Assembly (NCBI GenBank): GCA_964019425.1
Contig: OZ025815.1
Span: 682,001-746,000, forward strand
DNA: 64,000 nt
DNA from: Flectonema sp. DT1601
Taxonomy: Eukaryota; Euglenozoa; Diplonemea; Diplonemida; Diplonemidae
Direction: 5' to 3'
Of the stretch, positions 41,817 through 51,867 are shown in pieces; the stretch's first letter is position 1; each line of letters starts with the position of its first letter. The position numbers were made by a program, and so were the translations under genes. Under the pieces are notes generated by a model. The model had not been told where the DNA came from. It ran no database searches and worked only from the letters and a program-made list of their open reading frames with translations.

Positions 41817-43991
41817 CTAGTCAGTCACACGACACTCGCAGTGTTTTGGTGCTCCCACAGCAGGGTCAGAAAAGATACCGCCCGCATTCAAGTTCTTGCA
41901 AAGGATATTGAGCTCGCTTCCATTACGCCAATCAAAAGACGCCCACCGTCTGCCAACGGGATCTCCAAAACGGACTTCGCGTTTGCAGGTGCAGTGTTGG
42001 TTTTCTTTGGCACAGGTATTCCAGGTCGCTCCATCGCCTTTTTTGTTAGTCCAGACGTTCTTAGCTCCCCCACCTAGCACACCACAACAATCGAAACCTT
42101 GAGCTTCGGCGATGCCAGGAGAATCAAAGCAGACTTTGCTATTACGGAAACCGTATTCGGAACTCTCTTCGTATATCTCTCTGACAAAGACGGTTCCATT
42201 TAATGACCATTGATAGATGGTGTTGAGTTCTGCTGGAGGATCTCCCCCATTCAATAAAGCTATTTGACTTTTAGGATAGTATTGAGATGCTAAGTCAAGC
42301 CAAGCAGCAGTTTTTTCTGGGGTCGCATAAACAATAACATCGAATTCTTTTTTTCTAATCATCTCGGGTATCTTACTTTCATCAGCTGATTCGTCAGCTG
42401 GAAACATATTATGAGAACGATGATTGCCCCAACCGTTTACCCAAGTGTAATAATTCCTTTTCTGAAGTGTTTCATGTGAGGTCATGAGACCAAGCTTTCT
42501 ACCATTTTTACAATTACCCATTTTATAAAGTTTTCCCCAAGGGCTTTCAGCTCCGTTGTTACTTAATTCCGCTGAAGGTACAATGTCGATGACCTTATCG
42601 AGGAAACCTTTTAATTCAAGGTCTTTAAATCCTGTCCATAGAGCATCCCCCATGAAATCATGGTAGCAGTGGTGGATGTACAATACTCGTTTTGGATTCG
42701 CTAAACCACCTGATTTATGCATCGCCTTTAGTATGTATCCTGCCATCGCTTCTGATGATAAATATCTCCTTGCGTGAGCTTGAATTTTTACTGCAAGTTC
42801 ATAGTATCTTTTTATATCAAACACGTCTTTGTCTATTTTATAGGATCCTGGATCCCAAAAAGATCCTTCCTCAGAATCATTAAATGTAACTCCTGGAAGA
42901 TGCATCGCTTCATCAACAAGTTTTTTTGGATACCAGACCATCGTATTGGCTGGCATTCTCTGAATATCAATGAAGTAAGGTATACAACCCGATGCTAATA
43001 TCTCATAGTGTCGTAGAGCATCCCATCCTTTCTTCTTTCTCGTGACACAATAAAGAGAATGACGATAATCATGAAAATACTCCGTCTCGGGTTCACGGTG
43101 GGTGTGCTTACCAGTCTGTTGGGTGTGTACGTATGTTGTTGAATTTCCTGGAATGAGAGACGCGAAATCACGATTTTTCCATGGAATTGAACCCAGCATC
43201 CTACTCGAAGGAATCGAAAATCCAATCGGCCAAATTGAAAAATCAGTGTTCTTATGTCTGTGTAAGATTGGTGTTACCCACTCAACATGTGGGACGACCT
43301 TCTTCAAAGCTCTTGGAATTCCACAGTCTAATATAATATCAGATCCCTCAGGTGGATCGTACAAGACAACATTACGAGTTTCTTTATTACCGCAACGAAA
43401 GTCAATCATAAGCTTTCCAGGACAGGATGTAACAATGTGATTATCATGAGACGTATATTTATAGGCACATCTTTCCTTTCCATTGCAAGCAGAGGCGAAA
43501 GCATCAGTTCTAATTGTGCAACCAACAGCATCATATGGTCTTTTTGGAAAGGAATGGATATATGCTTGACGTGACTCTTTATGTACCATGTCTATCGCTG
43601 TTTCGTAAGATCCGATTAGAGCTGGGCAATTACAAGCAGTAGCGACAGCAATGATTGTTATTTGACCTCCGACATCAGTTGGGTCACTCTGAATTGGAAT
43701 CACAGGTTGTGACTGTTCAGTTCGCGATGGTCGTTCTCTGATATCGATTTTTAGATTTTGCAATTCGTTTTTCTGTTTATTGTGCAAGTTTGTCAACAAG
43801 TCATACTCCTGCTGTAAACGTGCCAACTTCTTCCCAGATGCTTCAGCTTCATCTCTAGCTCTTAGAAAGTAATCGTGTCCATATCCGTCCTGTTTGTCAA
43901 CACCGAATACCAACAATACAGGTAACAACAACGCAGGTATCAACAAGCAGTAAAGAATGCGGGCCCTGGATCCACCTGTCCCGGCTCGCAT
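41817..43991 (-). CDS. Type II membrane lectin-glycosyltransferase
   Basis: 724 residues. Short basic cytoplasmic N-terminus, one membrane segment at about 12-30 (LYCLLIPALLLPVLLVFG), a coiled-coil stem at about 40-85, then a SUEL/galactoside-binding lectin domain at about 110-201 (Cys-rich, CTIRTDAFASACNGKERC ... SCPGKLMIDFRCG). The following ~450 residues include DYRHSLYCVTRKKKGWDALR and HYEILASGCIPYFIDIQRMP, an exostosin-like arrangement (family knowledge: the RKGxxxxRHYEIL...GCIPxF pattern of GT47-like enzymes). The last 70 residues are Cys-rich (CTCKREVRFG, CECRVTD). Probably acts in the Golgi. The acceptor-like ATTTTTACCAG is 17 nt before the ATG. Substrate unknown. Confidence 0.75.
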   Translation of the reverse strand: MRAGTGGSRARILYCLLIPALLLPVLLVFGVDKQDGYGHDYFLRARDEAEASGKKLARLQQEYDLLTNLHNKQKNELQNLKIDIRERPSRTEQSQPVIPIQSDPTDVGGQITIIAVATACNCPALIGSYETAIDMVHKESRQAYIHSFPKRPYDAVGCTIRTDAFASACNGKERCAYKYTSHDNHIVTSCPGKLMIDFRCGNKETRNVVLYDPPEGSDIILDCGIPRALKKVVPHVEWVTPILHRHKNTDFSIWPIGFSIPSSRMLGSIPWKNRDFASLIPGNSTTYVHTQQTGKHTHREPETEYFHDYRHSLYCVTRKKKGWDALRHYEILASGCIPYFIDIQRMPANTMVWYPKKLVDEAMHLPGVTFNDSEEGSFWDPGSYKIDKDVFDIKRYYELAVKIQAHARRYLSSEAMAGYILKAMHKSGGLANPKRVLYIHHCYHDFMGDALWTGFKDLELKGFLDKVIDIVPSAELSNNGAESPWGKLYKMGNCKNGRKLGLMTSHETLQKRNYYTWVNGWGNHRSHNMFPADESADESKIPEMIRKKEFDVIVYATPEKTAAWLDLASQYYPKSQIALLNGGDPPAELNTIYQWSLNGTVFVREIYEESSEYGFRNSKVCFDSPGIAEAQGFDCCGVLGGGAKNVWTNKKGDGATWNTCAKENQHCTCKREVRFGDPVGRRWASFDWRNGSELNILCKNLNAGGIFSDPAVGAPKHCECRVTD

Positions 43992-44240
43992 AACTAATAG
44001 GTACTGGTAAAAATAATTTAAGATTAAAAAGAAAACTTTTTATAAAAAAAACTATTTCGTAATAGAATCATCTTAGTAAAGAGAAGGATGAATATAAATT
44101 CGTAAAAACGCTGCGTTTTGTTTGTTTGTTTGTTTTTTGATTAAAAAATATAACATCACAACAAACCTCTGATAAAAAAAATGTTGGTATCAACCCCCCC
44201 CTCCTCGACTGTCTTATTAATTTTGATAAAGTTAGTTAAC

Positions 44241-46058
44241 TTATGTCTTTTTCATCCTTTTCAAAGTCCCGGAATTTGATTGTTTTTTACTCTTTGTTCG
44301 TGATACAGTTTCCTCACAACTAGACAGCCAATCTGAATATCTCTGTGATAGCAAAGCATATGGCATTATATCTGATGAAGCTAACCTTCTCATCCGAACC
44401 ATTCCAGACTTTGGACCTAAAAAGTAGAATGGCCATTGGCGTTGCGGTGATACGCTGACTTCAGGAATGCATCTGAGAGTAGAGTCAGTTGATGGTTTTT
44501 TCTTCCACCATTCTTTTATATCAGTTTTCGAAACAGTATCAGCAGGGTGAGGGTGAAAAGTTATTTTCAATGCCGACGACGGAACGATTGGCCTCATGGC
44601 AGCACAACATTCGTGACAATCTTTTACAAATTTATCTTTATCAGAAACAGTCATTGCAAAGCCTTCTATGAGTCCGTTATCCTTGATGCCAATAAATAGT
44701 GATCCTCCCTTACTATTTACGAATGAATTTATAGTTTTTCTAAGATTCTTATTTAAGAAAGCGATTGGCTTAAACTCAATTGTCTCTCCTTCTACTAATG
44801 ATGTATAACATCCATTATTTCCTGGACGATTTTCAACGGGAATCGAACTAAACGAATGAGGAAACTGAACGGTTTCTGATTTTTTTGGTGTCTTTATACT
44901 AACTAACGCATCTTGTAAGCGTTTTTCATGACTATCTAGTTCTGGTTCAAGCAGTGAGCTTTCTTGTTTAGCTAACCCAGACTGCAACACTGACGTTAAT
45001 TGGGATGTAGAAACACAAGTAGTCGTCGTACTCAAGTCTAATGATATCTTTTTTTTCTTTTTTTTTTTTTCATCTTTTGAATCACTCTCAGAAACGATAC
45101 TATCTTTACTTTTCTCTGAATCATTCCAAGCAAGAAGTTTAATAAATCGAACTCCGTGTAATTCCGGAACCCCTTTCTTAGCAACACCATCACCTACAGG
45201 TGTTGTTCCAATACTATCCGCAGCAACTAAAACAGTGATGGGATTTAAAAAATATGAAGGCTCTAGATAAGAAGATGGAAACACAGCTTGATTTGAGGTA
45301 TTTTTTTGAAATTTTGGTGACGAAATGACAGATGAATAGAACTGTTTGTATTGATTATCAGGGGAAGTGAATACAAGACGAGACACTACGTTATTATCTG
45401 AGGTGCTGAGATAAAATTGATTGGGTAATTCAGTAAGCCAACCTTCAGTTGTAACCCTTGCTGCTATCACATTCAATGGGAATAGAAGGGGATGCTTACC
45501 TTGCATTACCCTTCGCAATCCTTGAGCAAAATAACCATTCAATACTTGTGGAAGATTGTGCGATGTTGGTGATTCCACTTTATGATATTTAAGAGAAAGG
45601 CTATCGTTGTTTTTAAACCTCCATTCCACACCAGAAAGTGAATAGTCACAATGCTGAACAGCTGAAGGTTTGATTTCCACTGTGGCTAACGTATCATTCA
45701 ACCAAGAAATAGCAACACATCGAGAATCAATTGGAGGATTGATGGATGCTATTAAAGAATCCACACAAAGTAATAAAACATCTTTATCCTTTGAGCTTAA
45801 TGATGCTGATTGTGTTAAAGTAACACTACTCATGCCTTGTTGATTTCTTTTGATCGCCATTTCTTGTCCGATCACTATTCCTGCATCTTTGTTATTTAAA
45901 CCAGCCACCAAAAATGGACCTAACACTGACATGGCCTGTCCCATTACACTCAGATCACCAACAGACAGGTATCCATCACTAGGTTCAGGAACATCTACTG
46001 TCACAGTCTTTTGTTCTAATAAGGTTTTTAATAATTTTTTGATCATTTGAGTTATCAT
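44241..46058 (-). CDS. Schlafen/AlbA_2-domain protein
   Basis: 605 residues. The AlbA_2 (divergent AAA_4, Schlafen-like) domain lies at about 420-510: EGETIEFKPIAFLNKNLRKT, INSFVNSKGGSLFIGIKDNG, LIEGFAMTVSDKDKFVKD. In Schlafens this fold holds nucleic-acid binding and nuclease activity with acidic residues; the E in EFK and the D in GIKDNG are present. The N-terminal 400 residues are not recognised; a Lys-rich run (about 325-345) precedes the domain, and the C-terminus is basic (RTKSKKQSNSGTLKRMKKT). The start codon directly abuts an ideal acceptor, CCTTTTTTTTTCTGTAG|ATG. Confidence 0.75.
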   Translation of the reverse strand: MITQMIKKLLKTLLEQKTVTVDVPEPSDGYLSVGDLSVMGQAMSVLGPFLVAGLNNKDAGIVIGQEMAIKRNQQGMSSVTLTQSASLSSKDKDVLLLCVDSLIASINPPIDSRCVAISWLNDTLATVEIKPSAVQHCDYSLSGVEWRFKNNDSLSLKYHKVESPTSHNLPQVLNGYFAQGLRRVMQGKHPLLFPLNVIAARVTTEGWLTELPNQFYLSTSDNNVVSRLVFTSPDNQYKQFYSSVISSPKFQKNTSNQAVFPSSYLEPSYFLNPITVLVAADSIGTTPVGDGVAKKGVPELHGVRFIKLLAWNDSEKSKDSIVSESDSKDEKKKKKKKISLDLSTTTTCVSTSQLTSVLQSGLAKQESSLLEPELDSHEKRLQDALVSIKTPKKSETVQFPHSFSSIPVENRPGNNGCYTSLVEGETIEFKPIAFLNKNLRKTINSFVNSKGGSLFIGIKDNGLIEGFAMTVSDKDKFVKDCHECCAAMRPIVPSSALKITFHPHPADTVSKTDIKEWWKKKPSTDSTLRCIPEVSVSPQRQWPFYFLGPKSGMVRMRRLASSDIMPYALLSQRYSDWLSSCEETVSRTKSKKQSNSGTLKRMKKT

Positions 46059-46412
46059 CTACAGAAAAAAAAAGGTAGTTTAACTCAAAAAAAGAAAAAA
46101 GGGTGAAGAAAGAGAGAGGGGAAAAAGGGGGAAAGTGAAAGATAAGCGAACGTAGCAGCAACACTACCAAAACTAGTAGCGTCCCAATAGTTAACTAAAC
46201 AAGTAATGTATCAGCTGTAGTAGTATTCGATATGTTTAATTATTACAATATAGATTTCTGTTTTAAAAAAAAAAGGGGGTTGAGTTTTATAATACAAAAA
46301 AAAAAAAAAAAAAAAAAACAGATCGCAATTGAAAAAATTATTTCAATGAATACATTCACTTGTCTGGTTTTTTTTTTGTTTTTTGTTTTTTTCTGTTGTG
46401 AACGTTTTTGTT

Positions 46413-47591
46413 TTATTGAGAGCTTAAAATTGAATAGGCTGCATTGTAAGCCTCAATCCAGAGTGGTACAAAGCATTTGTCCATAATATTGTTATGATTC
46501 ATAGTCACAACCAATGAGAAATTATAATTCGCACTAAAGGTGAATGCACTGTCAAACCCAAAAGCACTTCCAATATTTGTCAAAGCAAGTTTTTCAGGTC
46601 CGGAATACAAAAAGAATGTTGCCATGCCATAATCTAACGAACGGTTAATTAGAGGTTGGAAATCCAGAACGAATGAGACGCTCATCATGGCTGGTGAGAG
46701 AATTCGTCGGGTTGGTCCGTATAAATCGAAGACAAAATGAGCTAAATCCTGACCATTGGTGAGCATATTCCCACCTGTCCACCAACCGCCAGCGCTCCAA
46801 TCCCAAACAGGAGCACCCGATTTCAAATATCCATTTGAAACATTATACGATGGTGTTTGAAACATTTCCAACGTCTCAGATGTTGGAAATTTACAACTAT
46901 CATACAAAACATTTGGTCTTTTTGGAAATACATCTGCTGCTTGGTACACATACCAAGGTATCATTTCATTGTAAGCTGGACCAGCATAAGTTACTAACAG
47001 AAGTCCAGCAATGACATAATTAGTTATAGAATAGAATCCACAGCTACCAGGAATGCAAACAAACTCTTTTGGTGCAAAATTTTTAAGAATAGAAAAAGGC
47101 GTTGGAACATAATGTGGATATTTCTTATGAGTATTTATTAATTTTCCAATTTGTAAGTTTTTCAAACCGGAACGCATAGATAACAAATCAGTTACTGTTA
47201 CCAAACTAATGTTCTGTCCGAAAAGAGATTCTAAAGTGAAATTTGCGTACTTTAAGAGATAGGGATTAACCAGCTTTGATACACAATCATCAAGTTCAAA
47301 GATATCCTTTTCAACTAAACGTAAGACATTCGCCATAGTCACAGTTGAAGTAACATCACCTACTAAGGTGGCATCGTTTGGTAATGCTTTTATTTTATTT
47401 TTATTATCCCTGTATCCAGCAGCTACTCCAAACGCACCCTGGGCACTTACATATGAAATAATCACACTAGAATCATTCCATGTGGCAGATGTGTTAACTG
47501 CTATTTTTGTAAAGGCGTTCTCCAGTTCACTTTTCACCTTTGACCACGGCGCAACTGACAATGTAAGAATTAAAAAAATTGCTGGAAGCAT
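46413..47591 (-). CDS. Secreted serine beta-lactamase-fold protein, probably inactive
   Basis: 392 residues from MLPAIFLILTLSVAP, a signal peptide. The frame is open further upstream, but an acceptor-like CACACCTCCAACAG lies 9 nt before this ATG, so I prefer it. The class C/LACTB fold is seen in VTVTDLLSMRSGLKNL, in FYSITNYVIAGLLL (the Y-x-N motif, near residue 189) and in WDWSAGGWWTGGNMLTNGQD. The SxxK catalytic motif should lie near residue 82, but the sequence there reads LVGDVTSTVTM where active members have GSVTKTF: both Ser and Lys appear replaced. Many N-glycosylation sites. Probably a secreted non-enzymatic relative. Confidence 0.75.
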   Translation of the reverse strand: MLPAIFLILTLSVAPWSKVKSELENAFTKIAVNTSATWNDSSVIISYVSAQGAFGVAAGYRDNKNKIKALPNDATLVGDVTSTVTMANVLRLVEKDIFELDDCVSKLVNPYLLKYANFTLESLFGQNISLVTVTDLLSMRSGLKNLQIGKLINTHKKYPHYVPTPFSILKNFAPKEFVCIPGSCGFYSITNYVIAGLLLVTYAGPAYNEMIPWYVYQAADVFPKRPNVLYDSCKFPTSETLEMFQTPSYNVSNGYLKSGAPVWDWSAGGWWTGGNMLTNGQDLAHFVFDLYGPTRRILSPAMMSVSFVLDFQPLINRSLDYGMATFFLYSGPEKLALTNIGSAFGFDSAFTFSANYNFSLVVTMNHNNIMDKCFVPLWIEAYNAAYSILSSQ

Positions 47592-48109
47592 ATTGTGTTC
47601 ACTGTTGGAGGTGTGTAAAGTCAAGAATGACAATAATAGAACTCCCCAGACTTTCCAATTCACAACACACATCAAATCAGAGCAGTAATTATGAAGAATG
47701 CAGCAAAATACAAAATTGACGATGCTACAATCTTTGATTGTTCTGAAGCATTGCTGTACTTTTCTAACATTGTGCCAGTAAAATAAATGACATGTTTTCG
47801 TTACCTGTGATGTTATAGTCATGTGTTTCATCGAACAATACAAATTATTTATCATCGGTATCGTCGGTCTGCCATGACATGTTAGAAATGAACTCAGAGA
47901 ACAAGTCTACCACCACTCTTTCGCCATTCAGCTGCATGTGTTCATCGGAAGTCATTTGGTGCATCCCTCTGGCAGGGTTGTAAGCCATGGTGTCCAATTA
48001 AATTAAAGGACAAGTTCGGGATAATCCCTGCTGGAGGAGCGAGTATTGTACCATTGTTGAAATACTCCGGCATCTGATCTTCAATTTAATTGTTGTTTGC
48101 TAACTGCTA
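47592..48109. promoter_or_regulatory. Divergent strand-switch region
   Basis: All host genes to the left are on the minus strand, and the coding pieces to the right (48110-50272) are on the plus strand. In kinetoplastids such divergent switches are where polymerase II starts both gene clusters. I see no TATA-like or other defined motif. Part of the region (47985-48135) is a fragment of the ~840-bp repeat. Confidence 0.4.
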
Positions 48110-48135
48110 GTGTATTTTAATCATGTGTTGATACC
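47985..48135 (+). repeat. ~840-bp repeat, 5' fragment (copy 1)
   Basis: CCATGGTGTCCAA then ATTAAAGGACAAGTTCGGGA and on to TTTTAATCATGTGTTGATAC; about 85 percent similar by eye to the starts of the copies at 48933 and 50406. Only the first ~150 bp are present. Confidence 0.6.
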
Positions 48136-48921
48136 CTTCATGTTAAGCAGATTTGAGGAGACTTCTTCGATGAATATCAGTAAGACGGGTGCTGAGATAA
48201 TTCCTCGAGAGGAAGTTTCCTTCAACGAAGCTCCGACAGATAGACTAACAACATCGACGTCTATCACGATCAAGAAGCCACGGGGGAGAATTTGATAATT
48301 GTAAGAGCATGTTATGATGCCGCTCTACTCGCACTGTCTTCAGCAGCATTATCGAGACTGAAGGACGAGCCCCTTACTATTAAAGAAGAACCTGCCACTG
48401 CAAGTTTTATAAAAGATGGTAAAGAAATCTTCCCTGTGGAAGAAGTCAAAATCCACAAAGTAACAAAACTGAAAACGATCGAAAAGCTCACCATTGAAAG
48501 ATCGTGGCTTGAGAAATGTTTTATCTGGCAAACATGTTACGCATCGGCTCTTTCTATTCTACTTATTGCCAATGGTTCTTCCTCCCCGGCCCCTTCTGTT
48601 TTGTTAGATGAGGATGAGCTCACTAGACTCTCCTTGTCATTCTCTTCTATTTCTTCCATCTCTTTCCAGACTCCCCCACCTGAACTCATGTCAACGGGAT
48701 CGCAAACACTTCTTACTGATTTTGCTATGGTGATAAGAACTCAATCGGACATGGGTTCTCAAACCCCCTTGTACAAAAAAAAAGAAGGAAAATTAAGGCT
48801 GAAACTTTCCTTGAAATGCCAGATTTTAGAAAACGAATTAGAGCAAATGAAAGAACGAATTTTTTATGTTCTATTTTTATTTCTCTCGGGTGCGTACTTT
48901 CGGGTACTCCCTGTTGGTTAG
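48110..48921 (+). pseudogene. Broken plus-strand gene with internal duplication
   Basis: Two overlapping frames (48110-48295 and 48292-48921) appear to be one gene with a one-base shift near the G-run at 48280-48285. The protein would contain a repeated module: GAEIIPREEVSFNEAPTDRL...SITIKKPRGR followed by RACYDAALLALSSAA, and again GKEIFPVEEVKIHKVTKLKT...KLTIERSW followed by TCYASALSILLIA. After it come a Ser-rich stretch and a short coiled coil (LKCQILENELEQMKERI). No family recognised. It is bounded on both sides by copies of the ~840-bp repeat. Confidence 0.5.
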
Positions 48922-48932
48922 AGTAACAAGAT

Positions 48933-49796
48933 CCATGGTGTCCAACTAGATTAAAGGACAAGTCTGGGATAATCCCTGCCAGAGGGGCGAGTATTCTACC
49001 ATGGTTGAAATACTCTGGCAACTGATCTTCAATTTTATGTTGTTTGTTAGCTGCTGGTGTATCTTGATCATGTGTTGATACTTGCATTTTTTTTATTTGT
49101 AATCTTTCACTACAATCATTCTTGCCTATATCTTTTATTTTTATTCTCTATCTGTTCTGGTCTGTTACCTCATTTGTCTTGTTTAACTTCAGTTATATCC
49201 ATTTTACTTTTTATTGTTTCCCATCTACTTTTTATTTTCTATTAGTTCTGGTCAGAAACTCCTGGGCAGCAAGAAGGAAAGCAGTTTAGTACTTCTGGGT
49301 GTTTGGCATCACCCCCCATAGTGAGCAAGTACAACAGGTAGCATTGGTAGTCTGTTGATCCTGAGTGATCCCAGCTACAGTTTTGTTTTTCTTTCTTTTT
49401 TTTAGAAGAAGATCAGGACATCCAAGCACTGCTGGATAGTTGCTGAATGCAGGGCCTGCCTGTGGCATTATAATAACAGGCTAAGTCATTTGTAGTTCAT
49501 AGTTTACCTTTGATTTTATAACTTCACATAGGTACTATGAACGATGAGAGATCCAGTGGGATCACTCAGGGTCTAGTAGAGACCACCAATGTTGTGCGTT
49601 GATAGGCAAGGTGACCAACCTTGACATTCTTTCTTTTCTCTCCTGTTGTGACAAACACAAAATACACACACAGCTTACAGTGTGTTCTTTGTGTATGTTT
49701 TCTTCAGGTGTGAGTAGTTTTTTTGTTCTTGCTCTTCAGGGAGGGCCTTAGCCAAAAGCTAACAGTCCAAATCTCACCTGGAAATTCAACTCTACT
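48933..49796 (+). repeat. ~840-bp dispersed repeat, copy 2
   Basis: Shares the whole length with 50406-51233, differing mainly by a ~30-bp extra T-rich stretch near 49110-49150. Starts TTAAAGGACAAGTCTGGGAT, ends GTCCAAATCTCACCTGG. Contains small palindromes (for example CAGGCC...GGCCTG near 49450 and CCTGTTATTATAATG). No clear terminal inverted repeats or long ORF; element class unknown. Confidence 0.75.
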
Positions 49797-49804
49797 TTAA
49801 TGCG

Positions 49805-50272
49805 ATGTCAGCCTCCCTCGAGAAAGACAAGCAGTTACTAAATGGATTACCTGTTGAGATCAAAGCTACCAACCAGGATCCATCCTCACTTCCTCCTGTG
49901 CCCCCTGTTTTAATTATTGAAAAAGATAGAAAAGAATATGAACTTCTGGAAGGAGTAATTCAACGGTTAACAGCAGAACGCGATGAATCGAAGACTTCTC
50001 TTTCTGCACTAGTTCGACAATATGACTTAGTGGAAGATTACAGGAAACGTGTGCTCGCAAATCTGACTCAGAGAGCAGACCTATCGGAAATGGCGCTCTT
50101 TAATTACCATCAAAGGTTTGTTCTTCTGTCGAACGAATTGGAGACCAAATGTAATGAGGAAAGAGAAAGTAAAATAAGACTTTTCTATACTCAACAGGAG
50201 ACACAGAAAACACTTAGCAAAATTCGGATTCCAGAAAAAAAAAAACTTTTTTTTTTGACCTTTTTCTTTTGA
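49805..50272 (+). CDS. Coiled-coil protein fragment
   Basis: 155 residues, start MSASLEKDKQLLNGLPVEI, with heptads from about 40 to 140 (YELLEGVIQRLTAERDESKT, LVEDYRKRVLANLTQRADLS, LSNELETKCNEERESKIRLF). It ends in a run caused by an A/T homopolymer (KKKLFFLTFFF), so the natural 3' end is probably lost or spliced. It lies exactly between two copies of the ~840-bp repeat and may be a continuation of the gene at 48110-48921 split by repeat insertion. Confidence 0.5.
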   Translation: MSASLEKDKQLLNGLPVEIKATNQDPSSLPPVPPVLIIEKDRKEYELLEGVIQRLTAERDESKTSLSALVRQYDLVEDYRKRVLANLTQRADLSEMALFNYHQRFVLLSNELETKCNEERESKIRLFYTQQETQKTLSKIRIPEKKKLFFLTFFF

Positions 50273-50405
50273 CTTTGGTACTAAATTATCGACATTTTGA
50301 ACTGGTTAAAGTTCTACAGGCTGGTCTTGTGTACCAACCTGGTGGGGGATTGATAACTAATGTTGAAGTTGCTTCCAGATACATATCAGGACAACATATC
50401 CACAA

Positions 50406-51233
50406 ATAACTAAATTAAAGGACAAGTCTGGGATAATCCCTGCCAGAGGGGCGAGTATTCTACCATGGTTGAAATACTCTGGCAACTGATCTTCAATTTT
50501 ATGTTGTTTGTTAGCTGCTGGTGTATCTTGATCATGTGTTGATACTTGCATTTTTTTTATTTGTAATCTTCTATTACAATCCTCTTTCTGTTCTGGTCTG
50601 TTACTTCATTTGTCTTGTTTAACTTCAGTTATATCCATTTTACTTTTTATTGTTTCCCATCTACTTTTTATTTTCTATTAGTTCTGGTCAGAAACTCCTG
50701 GGCAGCAAGAAGGAAAGCAGTTTAGTACTTCTGGGTGTTTGGCATCACCCCCCATAGTGAGCAAGTACAACAGGTAGCATTGGTAGTCTGTTGATCCTGA
50801 GTGATCCCAGCTACAGTTTTGTTTTTCTTTCTTTTTTTTAGAAGAAGATCAGGACATCCAAGCACTGCTGGATAGTTGCTGAATGCAGGGCCTGCCTGTG
50901 GCATTATAATAACAGGCTAAGTCATTTGTAGTTCATAGTTTACCTTTGATTTTATAACTTCACATAGGGTACTATGAACGATGAGAGATCCAGTGGGATC
51001 ACTCAGGGTCTAGTAGAGACCACCAATGTTGTGCGTTGATAGGCAAGGTGACCAACCTTGACATTCTTTCTTTTCTCTCCTGTTGTGACAAACACAAAAT
51101 ACACACACAGCTTACAGTGTGTTCTTTGTGTATGTTTTCTTCAGGTGTGAGTAGTTTTTTTGTTCTTGCTCTTCAGGGAGGGCCTTAGCCAAAAGCTAAC
51201 AGTCCAAATCTCACCTGGTAAATTCAACTCTGT
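50406..51233 (+). repeat. ~840-bp dispersed repeat, copy 3
   Basis: Near-identical to copy 2 over its length (only scattered differences), implying recent movement or homogenisation. Both copies preserve the same short chance frames on the minus strand. Confidence 0.75.
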
Positions 51234-51299
51234 TGGTAGCTGGTTGCACACCAGTCTTAATGAATGATGTCAAAATTCCTAAAAGCAGCAAGTAGTAGT

Positions 51300-51860
51300 C
51301 TAGACGAGGCCAACTACAACTAAGGAGTTCCCTTCTCCAATCGTTGTAATACACCGAGGTATGAGGTGCGGTATTAAGAAACATGAACTCATGTTCACAA
51401 CTACAGACTTCAGGAGCTCGGGTGGATTTGCAGGATTGACAATACCTGCTTTTATAAAACCAGCCATGATAGTATTTTTCGTAATACTATCAAGGGCTGT
51501 CACTATCCACCCAATTTGCGACTTCGTTTTTGTGAGCTCCTTCATCCATTTTGACATGGGTTCGGATTCAGGAGCTCCCTTTGGACCCTTCCCTTTCGCA
51601 GCGCGCTTTAAAGTTTCTATCAGCTTTTTGCTTTGATTTTTTCAACTTTTCCTCCCGCTTGCGCATCTGCTCTGTCATCCACTCACCAAGAAAGCTTGAT
51701 GCTTCTTTGAAGTTGGCCATGACAGTTAGATCCAGCGGCCGGAGATGAGAAGCATCCGCCTTGCACCAGTATAACCGTGGTATTGGCTTCTTCAAATCGA
51801 CGAAGGACTTCTTCAGTTATCTGCCCCCTAAACTGGGCATATACTGCGAGGCCAGGGTGA
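51300..51860 (-). pseudogene. pogo/DDE_1-type DNA transposase relic (C-terminal part)
   Basis: Minus-strand fragments in different frames read in order YAQFRGQITEEVLRRFEEAN, then SHLRPLDLTVMANFKEA, then IGWIVTALDSITKNTIMAGF with IKAGI. These match the end of DDE_1 (pogo/CENP-B-like) transposases: the Q/RPLD motif followed by fK and, about 80 residues on, the AWxSITxxTIxxGFxxxGI motif. At least two frame changes and a stop after GSKGSS interrupt it; the N-terminal DNA-binding half and the first Asp are absent. Its upstream side runs directly into satellite DNA. Confidence 0.6.
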
Positions 51861-51867
51861 TCCGATT

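Noticed and set aside
49286-49468. Identical 60-residue minus-strand ORF, also at 50722-50904
   Set aside because: Identity follows from the ~840-bp repeat being near-identical; no coding signature and no ORF in the divergent copy.
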